Below, in pieces: positions 16,289 through 25,346 of a stretch of 64,000 bases of DNA. The translations under genes and the position numbers were made by a program. Numbering within the stretch: position 1 is the stretch's first letter; every line of letters starts with the position of its first letter. The DNA is from an uncultured Clostridia bacterium (GTDB taxonomy: Bacteria; Bacillota; Clostridia; Christensenellales; Borkfalkiaceae), in contig CANQJJ010000002.1 of NCBI GenBank assembly GCA_947624215.1, positions 1-64,000 on the forward strand, in the 5' to 3' direction. The notes under the pieces were generated by a model. It worked only from the letters and a program-made list of their open reading frames with translations, was not told the DNA's origin and did not search any database.

Positions 16289-17794
16289 ATGGCCGAACAC
16301 ATCATTGAGCTTCAAAACGTGACAAAATACTATGATGACAACCTCGTCATCGACAACGTCAGCTTCTATGTCAACAAGGGTGAATTTATCACGTTTCTCG
16401 GCCCATCCGGGTGCGGCAAGACAACGACGCTGAGAATGATCGCAGGGTTCGATCTTCCGACAAGCGGTAAGATCCTCCTCAACGGGCAGGACATTTCCCT
16501 GCTCCCGCCCAACCGAAGACCTGTCAATACCGTCTTCCAGCGGTATGCCCTCTTCCCCCATCTCAACGTATTCGAAAATATCGCCTTCGGTCTCAAATGC
16601 AAGAAGGTCGTGAATACCTATGAGAACGACCGCGGCGAGCAGTATACCAAAAAGGAAAAGCTCTCCAAGAAAGAAATTTCCGACAAGGTGAAGAAAGCGC
16701 TGGAGATTGTCGACCTCGAAGGATTCGAAAAGCGCTCCATCTCCACGCTCTCGGGCGGGCAACAGCAGCGCGTCGCCATTGCGCGCGCCATCGTCAACGA
16801 GCCCGAGATCCTGCTTCTCGACGAACCCCTCGGCGCACTCGATCTCAAGATGCGAAAGGAGATGCAGATCGAGCTCAAAGAGATGCACCGCCGCTTGGGG
16901 ATCACCTTCATCTATGTCACCCATGACCAGGAAGAGGCGCTCACGATGTCGGATACCATCATCGTCATGGCCGACGGCGTCGTGCAACAGATCGGCACGC
17001 CCGCAAAGATCTACAACGAGCCCGCCAATACCTTTGTTGCGGACTTCATCGGCGAGAGCAATATTTTCAACGGTACGGTCGTCGGCGACAAAAAGGTAAA
17101 ATTCTGCGGGAAGACCTTCGACTGCCTCGACGAATTCGAAAAAGGCGAGCCCGCCGACGTCGTCGTGCGCCCCGAGGATATCCTCATGACCACTCCCGAC
17201 CGCGGAACGCTCGTCGGAGAAGTCATCTCCGTTGTCTTCAAGGGCATCCACTATGAGATCACGGCGCAAGTGGGCAAATACGAGCTCGTCATCAACTCCA
17301 CCGAGAGCAGAAAGATCGGTGAGATGATCGGCATGAACATCGCCCCCGACGGCATCCACCTCATGAAGCCCAAATATACCTCGAATATCTTCGACGGCGT
17401 CATCACAAAGCGCAATACCGTGCGTTTTGCCGACGGGGAATTCGAGTGCGACGTCACCCAGCTCTATCCCGGGAGCCATCTCGACGAGGAGGACTACCTC
17501 ATTACGGCTGCGGGGGAAAAGATCGACCTCACCGACACCGAAGTCAAGGTGGAAGTCGGCCTCTACGATATCTCCATCAGCGACGACGCCGAGGCGGGCG
17601 GCACGACGGGGCGCATCATTTCCATCATCTATAAGGGCGACCACTACCGCCTCATCGTGCGCACGGAGGAGGAAGAAGAGGACTTCGTGTTTGCGACCGA
17701 CGATCTCTGGAACGAGAACGACCTCGTCTCCGTCATCATCCCCAAGGACAAGATCAAACTGACTTTGAAGCACACGGAGGAAAAGAAGAGATGA
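16289..17794 (+). CDS. potA: Spermidine/putrescine ABC transporter ATPase PotA
   Basis: ATP-hydrolysing subunit of a polyamine importer. Walker A GPSGCGKTT (about 36-44), Q-loop, signature LSGGQQQRVAIARA, Walker B ILLLDEPLGALD and switch His in THDQEEA are all present. At 501 residues it is longer than the usual 340-380: about 20 charged residues (NTYENDRGEQYTKKEKL) are inserted between Q-loop and signature, and the C-terminus has two successive TOBE-like modules (about 255-360 and 365-495), each with a (V/I)FKG- or IYKG-type motif. GGAGGAAG precedes the ATG. Its stop overlaps the potB start (ATGA). Confidence 0.95.
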   Translation: MAEHIIELQNVTKYYDDNLVIDNVSFYVNKGEFITFLGPSGCGKTTTLRMIAGFDLPTSGKILLNGQDISLLPPNRRPVNTVFQRYALFPHLNVFENIAFGLKCKKVVNTYENDRGEQYTKKEKLSKKEISDKVKKALEIVDLEGFEKRSISTLSGGQQQRVAIARAIVNEPEILLLDEPLGALDLKMRKEMQIELKEMHRRLGITFIYVTHDQEEALTMSDTIIVMADGVVQQIGTPAKIYNEPANTFVADFIGESNIFNGTVVGDKKVKFCGKTFDCLDEFEKGEPADVVVRPEDILMTTPDRGTLVGEVISVVFKGIHYEITAQVGKYELVINSTESRKIGEMIGMNIAPDGIHLMKPKYTSNIFDGVITKRNTVRFADGEFECDVTQLYPGSHLDEEDYLITAAGEKIDLTDTEVKVEVGLYDISISDDAEAGGTTGRIISIIYKGDHYRLIVRTEEEEEDFVFATDDLWNENDLVSVIIPKDKIKLTLKHTEEKKR

Positions 17795-18600
17795 AGATCC
17801 CCCGCTTTTCCCGTAAGACGCTGTGCATTCCCTATGCCGTCTTCCTCATTTTCTTTGTCATCGTGCCCATGCTTGTTATCTTCTTCTATGCCTTTACGGA
17901 TAGCAACATGCACCTCTCTTTCAACAACTTCGTCAAGTTCTTCTCCGACCCGACAAAACTTTCCACCATCGTCTACTCGCTCGTCATCGCGCTCATCACG
18001 ACGGTCATATGCCTCGTCATCGCCTATCCCGTCGCCTACATTCTCGCGCGCAGTACGATGAAGCGAAAATTCGTCATCCTGATGCTCTTCGTGCTCCCCA
18101 TGTGGATCAACTTCGTCTTGCGCGTCAACGCGCTCCGCGAGCTCTTCAACCTGCTCTCCTCTCTCGACGGGATGGCGTGGCTTGCCGGCTCCAACTATTT
18201 CAAGACGGTCTTCGGCATGGTGTATGACTTTCTCCCCTTCATGATCCTGCCCCTGTACACCACCATGCTGAAAATAGATCCCTCCCTTTACGAAGCGAGC
18301 GCAGACCTCGGGGCGAGCGGATTTGCAACGTTCACCCGCGTCACCATCCCCCTCTCCGTGCCCGGCATCATGAGCGGCGTGACGATGGTGGCCCTTCCCT
18401 CGATGACCAACTATGTCGTCTCCGACATGCTCGGCAACGCCAAGGTGACGATCATCGGTAAGTTCATCTCCGATTACTTCGGCAACGATTGGCACATGGG
18501 CTCGATGATCGCGCTCATCCTGCTCATCGTCGTCTTTGTCTCGACTTGGTTCACGGGCGGCTTTAAGTCCGAAGAAAACGTCAGGGGGACAAGTTTATGA
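17791..18600 (+). CDS. potB: Spermidine/putrescine ABC transporter permease PotB
   Basis: Membrane subunit of the polyamine importer, with about six helices. The 269-residue protein carries the EAA loop YEASADLGASGFATFTRV (about 167-185) that docks onto PotA. It overlaps potA and potC by ATGA, so the four genes are very likely translated as a coupled unit. Confidence 0.94.
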   Translation: MKIPRFSRKTLCIPYAVFLIFFVIVPMLVIFFYAFTDSNMHLSFNNFVKFFSDPTKLSTIVYSLVIALITTVICLVIAYPVAYILARSTMKRKFVILMLFVLPMWINFVLRVNALRELFNLLSSLDGMAWLAGSNYFKTVFGMVYDFLPFMILPLYTTMLKIDPSLYEASADLGASGFATFTRVTIPLSVPGIMSGVTMVALPSMTNYVVSDMLGNAKVTIIGKFISDYFGNDWHMGSMIALILLIVVFVSTWFTGGFKSEENVRGTSL

Positions 18601-19412
18601 ACAAGAAACATGTTGTGTTCAAGTGCCTCAAAGCATTTTTGGTCGGGCTCGTTTTGCTCGTCATCTACGCCCCCATTCTGCTCCTTGCCATCTACAGTTT
18701 TGACAAGACAAACATGATCGGCCGCTTCGAAGGGTTCTCCCTCACCCACTACGCCGCGCTCTTCCAAAACTCCAAAGTTCTCGGCATGATCGGCAACACC
18801 TTCCTGCTCGCCTTTCTCGCCGCCATTCTTTCGACGATTTTGGGAACCGTGGGCGCGCTCGGGATGTTCTACACGAAAAAACGCGTGAAGATGCTCATCC
18901 ACGGAGCCTCCCAGATCCCCGTCATCAATGCGGAGATCGTCACCGCGCTCTCGCTCACCGTCACGTTCGTGGCAGTCGGGCTCGGCCGCTCCTACTTCAC
19001 ATTGCTCATCGGACACATGGTCATCTGCACACCCTTTGTGGTGCTCTCCGTCATGCCGAAACTCAAACAGATGGACAACTCCCTCTATGAGGCCGCGCTC
19101 GACTTGGGCGCATCCCCCTTTAAGGCGCTGTGGAAAGTCGTGCTCCCGCAGATCATCCCCGGAGTCATCTCGGGCTTCATGCTCGCGATCACGCTCTCTC
19201 TCGACGACTACATCGTCACGATGTATACCCGCCCCGCGGGCTTCGAGACCATTTCTACCTACGTCTACAACGCAACGACCAAGGGGAATGCGCATACCGC
19301 CGTCACGCTCGCCTCTTTGTGGGCGCTCACGACCATCATCTTCGTCATCATCGTGCTCTTTGTGGTCATCTCCAATCTTTCGAGCATCCGCAAGAAGGAG
19401 GCAAGCAAATGA
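18597..19412 (+). CDS. potC: Spermidine/putrescine ABC transporter permease PotC
   Basis: Second membrane subunit, 271 residues, six predicted helices. The EAA loop reads YEAALDLGASPFKALWKVVL, followed by IIPGVISGFMLAITLSLDDY, which is characteristic of PotC. It overlaps potB upstream and potD downstream by ATGA; AAGGAGG for potD is inside its last codons. Confidence 0.94.
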   Translation: MNKKHVVFKCLKAFLVGLVLLVIYAPILLLAIYSFDKTNMIGRFEGFSLTHYAALFQNSKVLGMIGNTFLLAFLAAILSTILGTVGALGMFYTKKRVKMLIHGASQIPVINAEIVTALSLTVTFVAVGLGRSYFTLLIGHMVICTPFVVLSVMPKLKQMDNSLYEAALDLGASPFKALWKVVLPQIIPGVISGFMLAITLSLDDYIVTMYTRPAGFETISTYVYNATTKGNAHTAVTLASLWALTTIIFVIIVLFVVISNLSSIRKKEASK

Positions 19413-21184
19413 ACAAGAAAAGATTGGGTTCCGTGGCACTTGCAGCCGCCTTTCTTCTCCCCTCGCTCGCAACGCTCGGCGGATGCGGAGGCTCTGATAC
19501 CATCGTCCTCCGCGTCTACAATTGGGAGGAATACATCGACGAGGGCGGCAAGGGAACTTTCATCTACGACGAGCTCCACGAACTCGACGATGAGGGAGAT
19601 CCCGTGACGGATGAAAACGGCAACCACGTCCATATCCATTCCGATATCGTGGATGAAGACTACAAGGCATGGTACGAAACGGCCATGGGGCAACCGCTCA
19701 GCGAGGAGGGACCCCGCCTTCTCGACGACTTCTGCCTCTGGTATGAAAAGACTTACGGCCAACCCATCCGCGTGGAATACTCCACTTTCGGCACCAACGA
19801 GGATATGTATAACGAGATCATCCTCGGCAACGAATACGATCTCCTCTGTCCCTCCGACTACATGATCATGAAGCTGGCCGCCGAGGGACGGCTCGAAAAA
19901 TACGACGAGAGCTTCTTCGACGAGAGCATCCCCGAGAATTACTATGTGCGCAACGTCTCCCCTTTCATTGCCGACAAATTCGAGAACAATGCTGGGCTCG
20001 CCATCCGCAAAGACGACGCGGGCGAGGAGATCTATTGGAAGGATTACGCGGCAGGCTACATGTGGGGCACGACGGGGTTTGTCTATAATCCCGCCGCGAT
20101 GGACGGAAAACTCGAAGAATTCCTCGAAGAATGCGATTGGGAGATCTTCACGAATGAGCAAGTCGCGGGGCGGATCACGGCAAAGGACAACGTACGCGAT
20201 ACCTACTTCGCCGCCCTCGGCGTGACTTACCAACAAGAGGCGCACAATCAAGCGGACTCGCTTGCCGCCCTCAAAGCACAATATGACGCAGGCGAACTTA
20301 CCCCTGCCGCATATACCGAGGCCATCACGCGCATCTTCAACGCGACCGACGACGAGACCATCTCGCTCGTGGAGCCCCGCCTCATGGACATCAAGAAGAA
20401 CATCTTCAGTTTTGAGACGGATACGGGCAAGGCCGACATGGTAGCGGGCAAGATCTGGCTCAACTATGCGTGGAGCGGAGACGCCGTCTATGCCATCGAC
20501 CTTGCGGAGAGCGGCGTGGATGAGGACGGCAAGGCGAGCGAAACGGCCTTTCTCAATTATTATGTTCCCAAGACGGGCACCAATCTCTTCTTCGACGGCT
20601 GGGTAATGCCGAAGGGCGCCAATAAGCAGGCGGCACAGGCCTTCGTCAACTTCCTCTCCATGCCTCAAAATGCGATGCGGAACAGCTACTACATCGCCTA
20701 TACCTCCGTTATCGCGGGAGAGGAGCAGGAAATGTTGGACTACGCGGACTATCTCTATGGCTACTATCCCGAGGATGAATTCGAGGAGGGCGAGGGGTAT
20801 GAAGAGCCCGTGGACTATGACCTCACCTACTTCTTCTACGGTGAGAACTACGGCGATGACGTCTCCCCCATTCTTTTGCCCGCCGAACCCGAACAGGCGA
20901 CAAGCCGCCAGCTCTATGCACAGTTCCCCCCCGAAGAGGTCATTGCACGGTGTGCCGTCATGGACTATTACGACAAGGAGGCGAGCGAACGCATCAATGA
21001 GCTGTGGTCGCGCGTAAAATCCGAAACACTTGACGCGTGGGCCATCATTGTCATCATTGTCACCGTCCTCGTCATCGTCGCGCTCATCGTCTATCTCAAA
21101 TTCGGCGACAAGGTAGATTTCTTCCGCGCAAAGCCCAAGAAAGGCTACAAGCTCGTCAAACAGGTAGATCCCGACAGAATGTAG
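19409..21184 (+). CDS. potD: PotD-like polyamine-binding lipoprotein with C-terminal membrane anchor
   Basis: Extracytoplasmic substrate-binding protein of the importer. The start at 19409 (ATGA overlap with potC, AAGGAGG upstream) gives 591 residues: a lipoprotein signal with lipobox LGGC, then RVYNWEEYID typical of PotD, STFGTNEDMYNEI, DLLCPSDYMIMKLA and MWGTTGFVYNP. PotD is normally about 350 residues. The extra length comes from insertions near residues 40-90 and 270-320, an acidic region (DEFEEGEGYEEP) and a clear C-terminal transmembrane helix (WAIIVIIVTVLVIVALIVYL) with a basic cytoplasmic tail. So it appears anchored at both ends. Confidence 0.9.
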   Translation: MNKKRLGSVALAAAFLLPSLATLGGCGGSDTIVLRVYNWEEYIDEGGKGTFIYDELHELDDEGDPVTDENGNHVHIHSDIVDEDYKAWYETAMGQPLSEEGPRLLDDFCLWYEKTYGQPIRVEYSTFGTNEDMYNEIILGNEYDLLCPSDYMIMKLAAEGRLEKYDESFFDESIPENYYVRNVSPFIADKFENNAGLAIRKDDAGEEIYWKDYAAGYMWGTTGFVYNPAAMDGKLEEFLEECDWEIFTNEQVAGRITAKDNVRDTYFAALGVTYQQEAHNQADSLAALKAQYDAGELTPAAYTEAITRIFNATDDETISLVEPRLMDIKKNIFSFETDTGKADMVAGKIWLNYAWSGDAVYAIDLAESGVDEDGKASETAFLNYYVPKTGTNLFFDGWVMPKGANKQAAQAFVNFLSMPQNAMRNSYYIAYTSVIAGEEQEMLDYADYLYGYYPEDEFEEGEGYEEPVDYDLTYFFYGENYGDDVSPILLPAEPEQATSRQLYAQFPPEEVIARCAVMDYYDKEASERINELWSRVKSETLDAWAIIVIIVTVLVIVALIVYLKFGDKVDFFRAKPKKGYKLVKQVDPDRM

Positions 21185-21199
21185 ATATAAGCAAGCATC

Positions 21200-21239
21200 A
21201 AAAAATCCCGTGCCGCTTTGATATGCAGCGCGGGTTTTT
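21200..21239. terminator. Bidirectional terminator between potD and the 21.2 kb gene
   Basis: Imperfect 10-bp hairpin (21207-21216 with 21225-21234) followed by five T on the plus strand and preceded by six A, giving six T on the minus strand. It sits between the convergent stop codons of potD and the gene at 21251. Confidence 0.82.
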
Positions 21240-21250
21240 CTTTATCCGAC

Positions 21251-22102
21251 TTACTTCTTTACCGTCACGAGATTGGTCGCATTGCTACCGAGTAGCGGAG
21301 ACAGCCGCTCGAATTCATAGGACGGGAACACGATCGCGGTCGGCTCGTTCCCGCGGATCACGATGCGGTAGTAGGGCTTGACGCTGTATGCTCCGTTTTG
21401 TAGGCTGACCTTGTAGCGTTTCATCAAGTCGGCCGAGGCCCCTTGTTCCTTGTTCCAATTTGGGAAAGCGATCCGCCTCTCCACCCTCTCGATGCGCTCA
21501 ATGCGCTCATACGGGATCTTGACGACGCCCGAGACGCTTGCAAGACAGAGTGCGGGGCCGTCGCAAAAGACATACTGCTCGCTGTTCACACAGGAGTAGA
21601 ATTTGTGCTTGAGCATAAACGTGCCTTTTTCGGAAATAATGTCCACGGGAATGGCCGTATCGGGCACGAGGAGTTCTTCGCGCGATTCCCGTTCCAACCG
21701 TTTCCACCGCTCGTTCAGGTCTCCGCAGACAGGGCTCGCCATGGCCGACCTCTTTCTGAAAAAAGCGAACACCTCTATGGCGACCCCGACGGCAAGTAGC
21801 CCCAAACCTATGCCGAAGCCCCACCACAGACCGTTTCCCACCAGCTCCTCATAGGCCACGTCGCCGTCCGCCAACAAATCGAGCGAACCCGTGAACAGGC
21901 CCACCCCCAATGCGATCAAGACGAGAGCGGCAATGGAGAACCATTGCGGGATGCCGGCGCGTTTTTCGAAGGACGTAAGCTCTGCCTGTAACTTTTTCTG
22001 TCTCGCGGCGGTTTCGCTGCCGATCTTCTTTACGATGAATTCCTCATTTTCGAGCCGGAAGATCCCATCGGTGCCTTCACTTAGCCGAAAGAAATTTTTC
22101 AT
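21251..22102 (-). CDS. Hypothetical membrane protein
   Basis: Not recognised. The 283-residue protein has a soluble N-terminal stretch (about 1-50) with a short coiled coil, two transmembrane helices (about 53-73 and 92-113) and a soluble C-terminal half of about 165 residues with PDTAIPVDIISEKG and a basic IPYERIERIERVERR segment. Codon use matches the neighbours. It is the last of four genes (from 23851) that all encode one or two membrane helices plus a soluble domain; stop-to-start spacing is 9 bases. Confidence 0.7.
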   Translation of the reverse strand: MKNFFRLSEGTDGIFRLENEEFIVKKIGSETAARQKKLQAELTSFEKRAGIPQWFSIAALVLIALGVGLFTGSLDLLADGDVAYEELVGNGLWWGFGIGLGLLAVGVAIEVFAFFRKRSAMASPVCGDLNERWKRLERESREELLVPDTAIPVDIISEKGTFMLKHKFYSCVNSEQYVFCDGPALCLASVSGVVKIPYERIERIERVERRIAFPNWNKEQGASADLMKRYKVSLQNGAYSVKPYYRIVIRGNEPTAIVFPSYEFERLSPLLGSNATNLVTVKK

Positions 22103-22111
22103 ACCCTTATC

Positions 22112-22447
22112 CTATTTTTTCACGCTGATGCACGGAACATCGCGCCCTCCGTGCGTCGCCTGCACCTGTATGCGCATCCCTCTTGCAGTCATATGCACTT
22201 TGAATTCCTCGCCGTCAACGGTGGCGCGGAGCGTCAAATAGCGCATATTCTGCCCAGATGTCTGGTCTTCGAGCGCGCCGTCCACATACAAAAAGATCCC
22301 GCCCGCCTTTGCCTCCACCTTCACCTCATGGCTGTGGACGGAAAAGAGATAGACGCGCTTGAACCGCGCCATGAAGATGATGAAAAACAACATGAGTGCC
22401 AATAAAGCGATGCCTACCGCTAAAGGGACAATGAGAACAGGATCCAT
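22112..22447 (-). CDS. Small hypothetical membrane protein
   Basis: Not recognised. The start at 22447 (MDPVLIVPLAVG) is chosen because it begins one base after the preceding stop codon and puts a single transmembrane helix at residues 3-27; an upstream extension of the frame is antisense-like and rich in Arg and Ser. The 111-residue product then has a soluble domain of about 80 residues (LYVDGALEDQTSGQNMRYL). Probably translated by coupling to the gene ending at 22449. Confidence 0.65.
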   Translation of the reverse strand: MDPVLIVPLAVGIALLALMLFFIIFMARFKRVYLFSVHSHEVKVEAKAGGIFLYVDGALEDQTSGQNMRYLTLRATVDGEEFKVHMTARGMRIQVQATHGGRDVPCISVKK

Positions 22448-22448
22448 A

Positions 22449-23162
22449 TTACACCCCCGCGCCCTGCTTTTCCATGAGGCGGAAAATCTTTTTATAGTCG
22501 TGCAAGAGCATCTTTCCGCCAAACGTCCATCTGCCCCGCTTGATGAGCACATACGGTTTTCCGCCCCGCTTGGGCGTTGCGCCGTACTCCGGACCGAGAT
22601 AATACGCAGGTGAACATACCGCGTGGATATTCATGCTCGGAAGGTCGCTTTTCACAATAAATTCGACGAGGGGAAGCAGGGCCGCCGCGGCCGCCGGGAT
22701 GTCGTCGAGCCCGAAGAGGGAGAGATCGATCGTCTCATCCCCAACCCGGACCCACGGGATGTCGTCGCCCGCGCATTCGGGCAGGGTGACGGGGTATTCG
22801 AGGATGCCGCCGTGGACCATCCCGCGCGGCGAGATGTTCTGTTCGCGCATGTAGAGGAGTAGCCCCACCCCGCATTCGGGCGGGATCATGTTGCCGCGAC
22901 TTTGCCGATATTTTAGCCCGAGAACGAGGTCGACTCCCAAGGCAACAAAGTAGACGGCGGAGAGCGCGATGACGACGGGCAAAAACCACGGCTGTTCCTT
23001 CTGTTCCTCCGAAGTGAGACGGCTCAGGAGCATGATACTGAGAAGATATGCGCCCAACACGGCACAGATGATGAGATCGTACCGCCATCGCCTCTTCTCG
23101 AATTGAGCCTTCTCCATCGACTTTCGAAAATACACCGTTTCACGGTATTCGGAAAATGTCAT
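22449..23162 (-). CDS. Hypothetical membrane protein
   Basis: Not recognised. The 237-residue protein has a basic N-terminal segment, two transmembrane helices (about 28-47 and 61-83) and a soluble C-terminal domain with GVGLLLYMREQ and SPAYYLGPEYGA. Its start overlaps the stop of the upstream gene by 4 bases (ATGA), so the two are co-translated. The general plan is like the genes on both sides. Confidence 0.7.
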   Translation of the reverse strand: MTFSEYRETVYFRKSMEKAQFEKRRWRYDLIICAVLGAYLLSIMLLSRLTSEEQKEQPWFLPVVIALSAVYFVALGVDLVLGLKYRQSRGNMIPPECGVGLLLYMREQNISPRGMVHGGILEYPVTLPECAGDDIPWVRVGDETIDLSLFGLDDIPAAAAALLPLVEFIVKSDLPSMNIHAVCSPAYYLGPEYGATPKRGGKPYVLIKRGRWTFGGKMLLHDYKKIFRLMEKQGAGV

Positions 23163-23851
23163 TGCGGAAACACCCTCCCGAGCACACGTCTCACAACGGG
23201 GTAGACAGTCTCAAATTGCGGTTTGGCGACATACCCCCCATCCAGCCGCGTAAAGACCGCCTGTAATACCTCGGCCTGCATGCCATGATTCTTCTTGTTC
23301 GCTTGGGACTGCACAAACCCGCTCACGGAAAAACGCCTCTTGGTATTCTCTAAATAGAATTTGAGAAAGAGATCGTACTCGGCGTGCGCATCCACAGAGC
23401 GCCCTTCATCCAACGCGACCATCGCACAAAGATAGGCCGTTTCACCGATCCTGAAGCGGCTGACGCGGTCGGACCGCGCACGGCGATATGCCGCAATTGC
23501 CTCCTTTAAGGCGGGGATGTCATCACGCACCCCATACAAAACGATGCGTTTCTCTTCCGCACCGATAAAAGGCAAAAAACGGTGAAGCCTCTCACATCTT
23601 CTCACGATCCGTGCGGCTTTTTCAAAATCCTTACTTTCTACCGCATCGCTGAATTTGATCCCGAGCATGGCATTCAATACGAGAAAAGGAAAAATGAGAA
23701 GAAGCGAACCCGCTAAGACAAGACCGAGGATCGCCCCAAAAACTTCGTCTGTTCCCTTTATGAGCACATAGATGAAGAGCGCAATGCACCCTGCAAGCAT
23801 GAGACAGACGACGACTGACAAAATAATGATCTTTTGGGCCTGTTTTTTCAT
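23159..23851 (-). CDS. Hypothetical membrane protein
   Basis: Not recognised. The start at 23851 (MKKQAQKII) is preferred because GGAGAG lies 4 bases upstream; a TTG four codons earlier would put the ribosome site inside the gene. The 230-residue product has two transmembrane helices (about 10-30 and 38-62) and a helical soluble domain (about 75-230) that looks TPR-like (EKAARIVRRCERLHRF, ALKEAIAAYRRARSDR). Repeat copy B lies 20 bases upstream of the start. Confidence 0.7.
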   Translation of the reverse strand: MKKQAQKIIILSVVVCLMLAGCIALFIYVLIKGTDEVFGAILGLVLAGSLLLIFPFLVLNAMLGIKFSDAVESKDFEKAARIVRRCERLHRFLPFIGAEEKRIVLYGVRDDIPALKEAIAAYRRARSDRVSRFRIGETAYLCAMVALDEGRSVDAHAEYDLFLKFYLENTKRRFSVSGFVQSQANKKNHGMQAEVLQAVFTRLDGGYVAKPQFETVYPVVRRVLGRVFPQ

Positions 23852-23870
23852 GTTTCTCTCCAAAAATACC

Positions 23871-23891
23871 GTATTATGTCACACATAATAC
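23871..23891 (-). repeat. Dispersed palindromic repeat, copy B
   Basis: Perfect 8-bp inverted repeat GTATTATG (23871-23878) / CATAATAC (23884-23891) with spacer TCACA. The minus-strand flank is CATTTTTGCATA, similar to copy E. It sits between the RHH gene stop and the start of the 23851 gene. Confidence 0.8.
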
Positions 23892-23904
23892 TATGCAAAA
23901 ATGC

Positions 23905-24096
23905 CTAAATGGGCGTATCGTCGCCGCGATCGCCCGATTTTTTGCCCTTTCGCTTGCGCACTGCCTCGGTGAGCAGATATTCGATCTGCCCGTTGAGCGA
24001 GCGGAAATCTTCCTCGGCCCACTTCATGAGATCGGCATAGAGCGAGGGAGAAAGCCGGAGAGGCACTTGTTTTTTGGTTTTATCCGTCTCTTTCAT
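23905..24096 (-). CDS. Arc-like ribbon-helix-helix DNA-binding protein
   Basis: A 63-residue protein starting at 24096 ([10 protein letters not shown]), with GAGGGG upstream and an ATGA overlap with the gene before it. Residues 9-48 fit the Arc/MetJ fold: a beta strand QVPLRLSP, helix [12 protein letters not shown], turn and helix [17 protein letters not shown]. The tail is charged. Proteins of this type act as dimers on palindromic half-sites. It closes the SPFH-natAB operon whose promoter has three 11-bp-phased palindromes, so autoregulation is a reasonable inference. An antitoxin role is unlikely because no toxin gene adjoins it. Confidence 0.85.
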   Translation of the reverse strand: MKETDKTKKQVPLRLSPSLYADLMKWAEEDFRSLNGQIEYLLTEAVRKRKGKKSGDRGDDTPI

Positions 24097-25331
24097 TTCC
24101 CCTCCTCTCTTCGTTTCTCCTTCAGGAGCATTTCGACGGGCCGCACTTTCCTGCGGTAGATGACGAACATCACGATCCAGATAATCACGGAAAGAATGGC
24201 CGCGGGGATGAGAAAGATCATGATGCAGCTTCCGATGCTCTCCGCGAGGACCGTCCCCTCCACTGTGAAATATCCGACGAGGCCGACGATGACGCCGAGA
24301 AGTACGGGCGTCGCGAGGGCCGTAAAGAACATGATGTTTCCCGACTTCTGCAGGCGAAGCCACGCCCCCTGCAATTGTTTTCTGAGCCCATCCGCCTCAC
24401 TGCCGGTGAGTTTTTCGAAGTTGCGCCTGTAGATCTCCTTTTTGCGGCGTTCAAGCGGAAACAGATACACGAAGAGCACTGCAAGCACCACGACAAAGAA
24501 GACGCCTGCGAGCAGCCACGACAGCGTGGAGCCGAGCTGTTCCCATAGACCCTCAAAACAGGAGGCGATGACCGCAAATCCGATCGCGAACCCGAGGAAA
24601 AAGCTCGCAATGCCGCTCCGCTTTGCCACAAGATGAAACTCCGCGCGCTCGGTTTCTTCCTTCAAGAACATCATGACGGAGAGCGGGACGGACGAGTATG
24701 CCCGCGCGTTCTCCGATTCGGAGGCGATCCTCGCCTCGGACAGGCCGAGCTTCTTGCGTTTGATCTCTTCGATCTCCCCCTCTGCGCGCTCATAGAGTGC
24801 GGTGCGGGCCCTCCCCTCCGCAGTCACCTCGAGCACGGTAGGCACGGCCGCCAAGATGCAGAAGACGATGCACGCCACGAGCAAGAAGACTTGCGGAACG
24901 GGCAAAACGGCACAGACAATCGCGATCGTCATCAAAATCACATAGCCGAGCAGGGAAACGATGGCCGCGAGGATGCCGAACGGGTTGCGCTTTCCGAGCG
25001 TCTCCGTCCATGCGGCATAGAGTTTTGCGTATTGTTCGCGCTCTTCCCCTCTGAGTTCGAGCTCGTTGGCGGCATTCTGGAGCTCTGCAAGGCCGCGCAC
25101 ATACGTCGTCTTGTATTGTCTCAGGATCGCGCTTGCCGCTCCGAACAGTACCCCGAGGACGGAAAACGTGGCAATGAGCGGCAGGTTGGGTTCCTCAGTC
25201 ACGAATGAGAGGACGACAGGCACGAGCGCGAGGAGTGCACCGATCGCGCCGAAAATGTTTACCATGCGGAGAAACCGCGCCATGTTTTCCGCACGCTTCC
25301 CCGTGAAAAACAGTTTGATGAATTCGTCCAT
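24093..25331 (-). CDS. Hypothetical polytopic membrane protein
   Basis: Not recognised at family level. The 412-residue protein has roughly eight transmembrane helices in pairs (about 25-45, 50-70, 118-140, 145-167, 235-258, 263-290, 325-350, 358-390) separated by charged, helical cytoplasmic segments such as [21 protein letters not shown]. It lies 15 bases after the ABC permease gene and overlaps the RHH gene by ATGA, so it is part of the same transcript and may assist or modify the exporter. Confidence 0.7.
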   Translation of the reverse strand: MDEFIKLFFTGKRAENMARFLRMVNIFGAIGALLALVPVVLSFVTEEPNLPLIATFSVLGVLFGAASAILRQYKTTYVRGLAELQNAANELELRGEEREQYAKLYAAWTETLGKRNPFGILAAIVSLLGYVILMTIAIVCAVLPVPQVFLLVACIVFCILAAVPTVLEVTAEGRARTALYERAEGEIEEIKRKKLGLSEARIASESENARAYSSVPLSVMMFLKEETERAEFHLVAKRSGIASFFLGFAIGFAVIASCFEGLWEQLGSTLSWLLAGVFFVVVLAVLFVYLFPLERRKKEIYRRNFEKLTGSEADGLRKQLQGAWLRLQKSGNIMFFTALATPVLLGVIVGLVGYFTVEGTVLAESIGSCIMIFLIPAAILSVIIWIVMFVIYRRKVRPVEMLLKEKRREEGK

Positions 25332-25346
25332 CCCCGTTGCCTCCCC

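Noticed and set aside
16286-17773. 495-codon open frame antisense to potA
   Set aside because: Shadow of codon bias in GC-rich coding DNA; the sense strand has all ABC motifs.
23905-24096. RHH gene as an antitoxin
   Set aside because: No small toxin-like gene overlaps it; it is the last cistron of a transporter operon.
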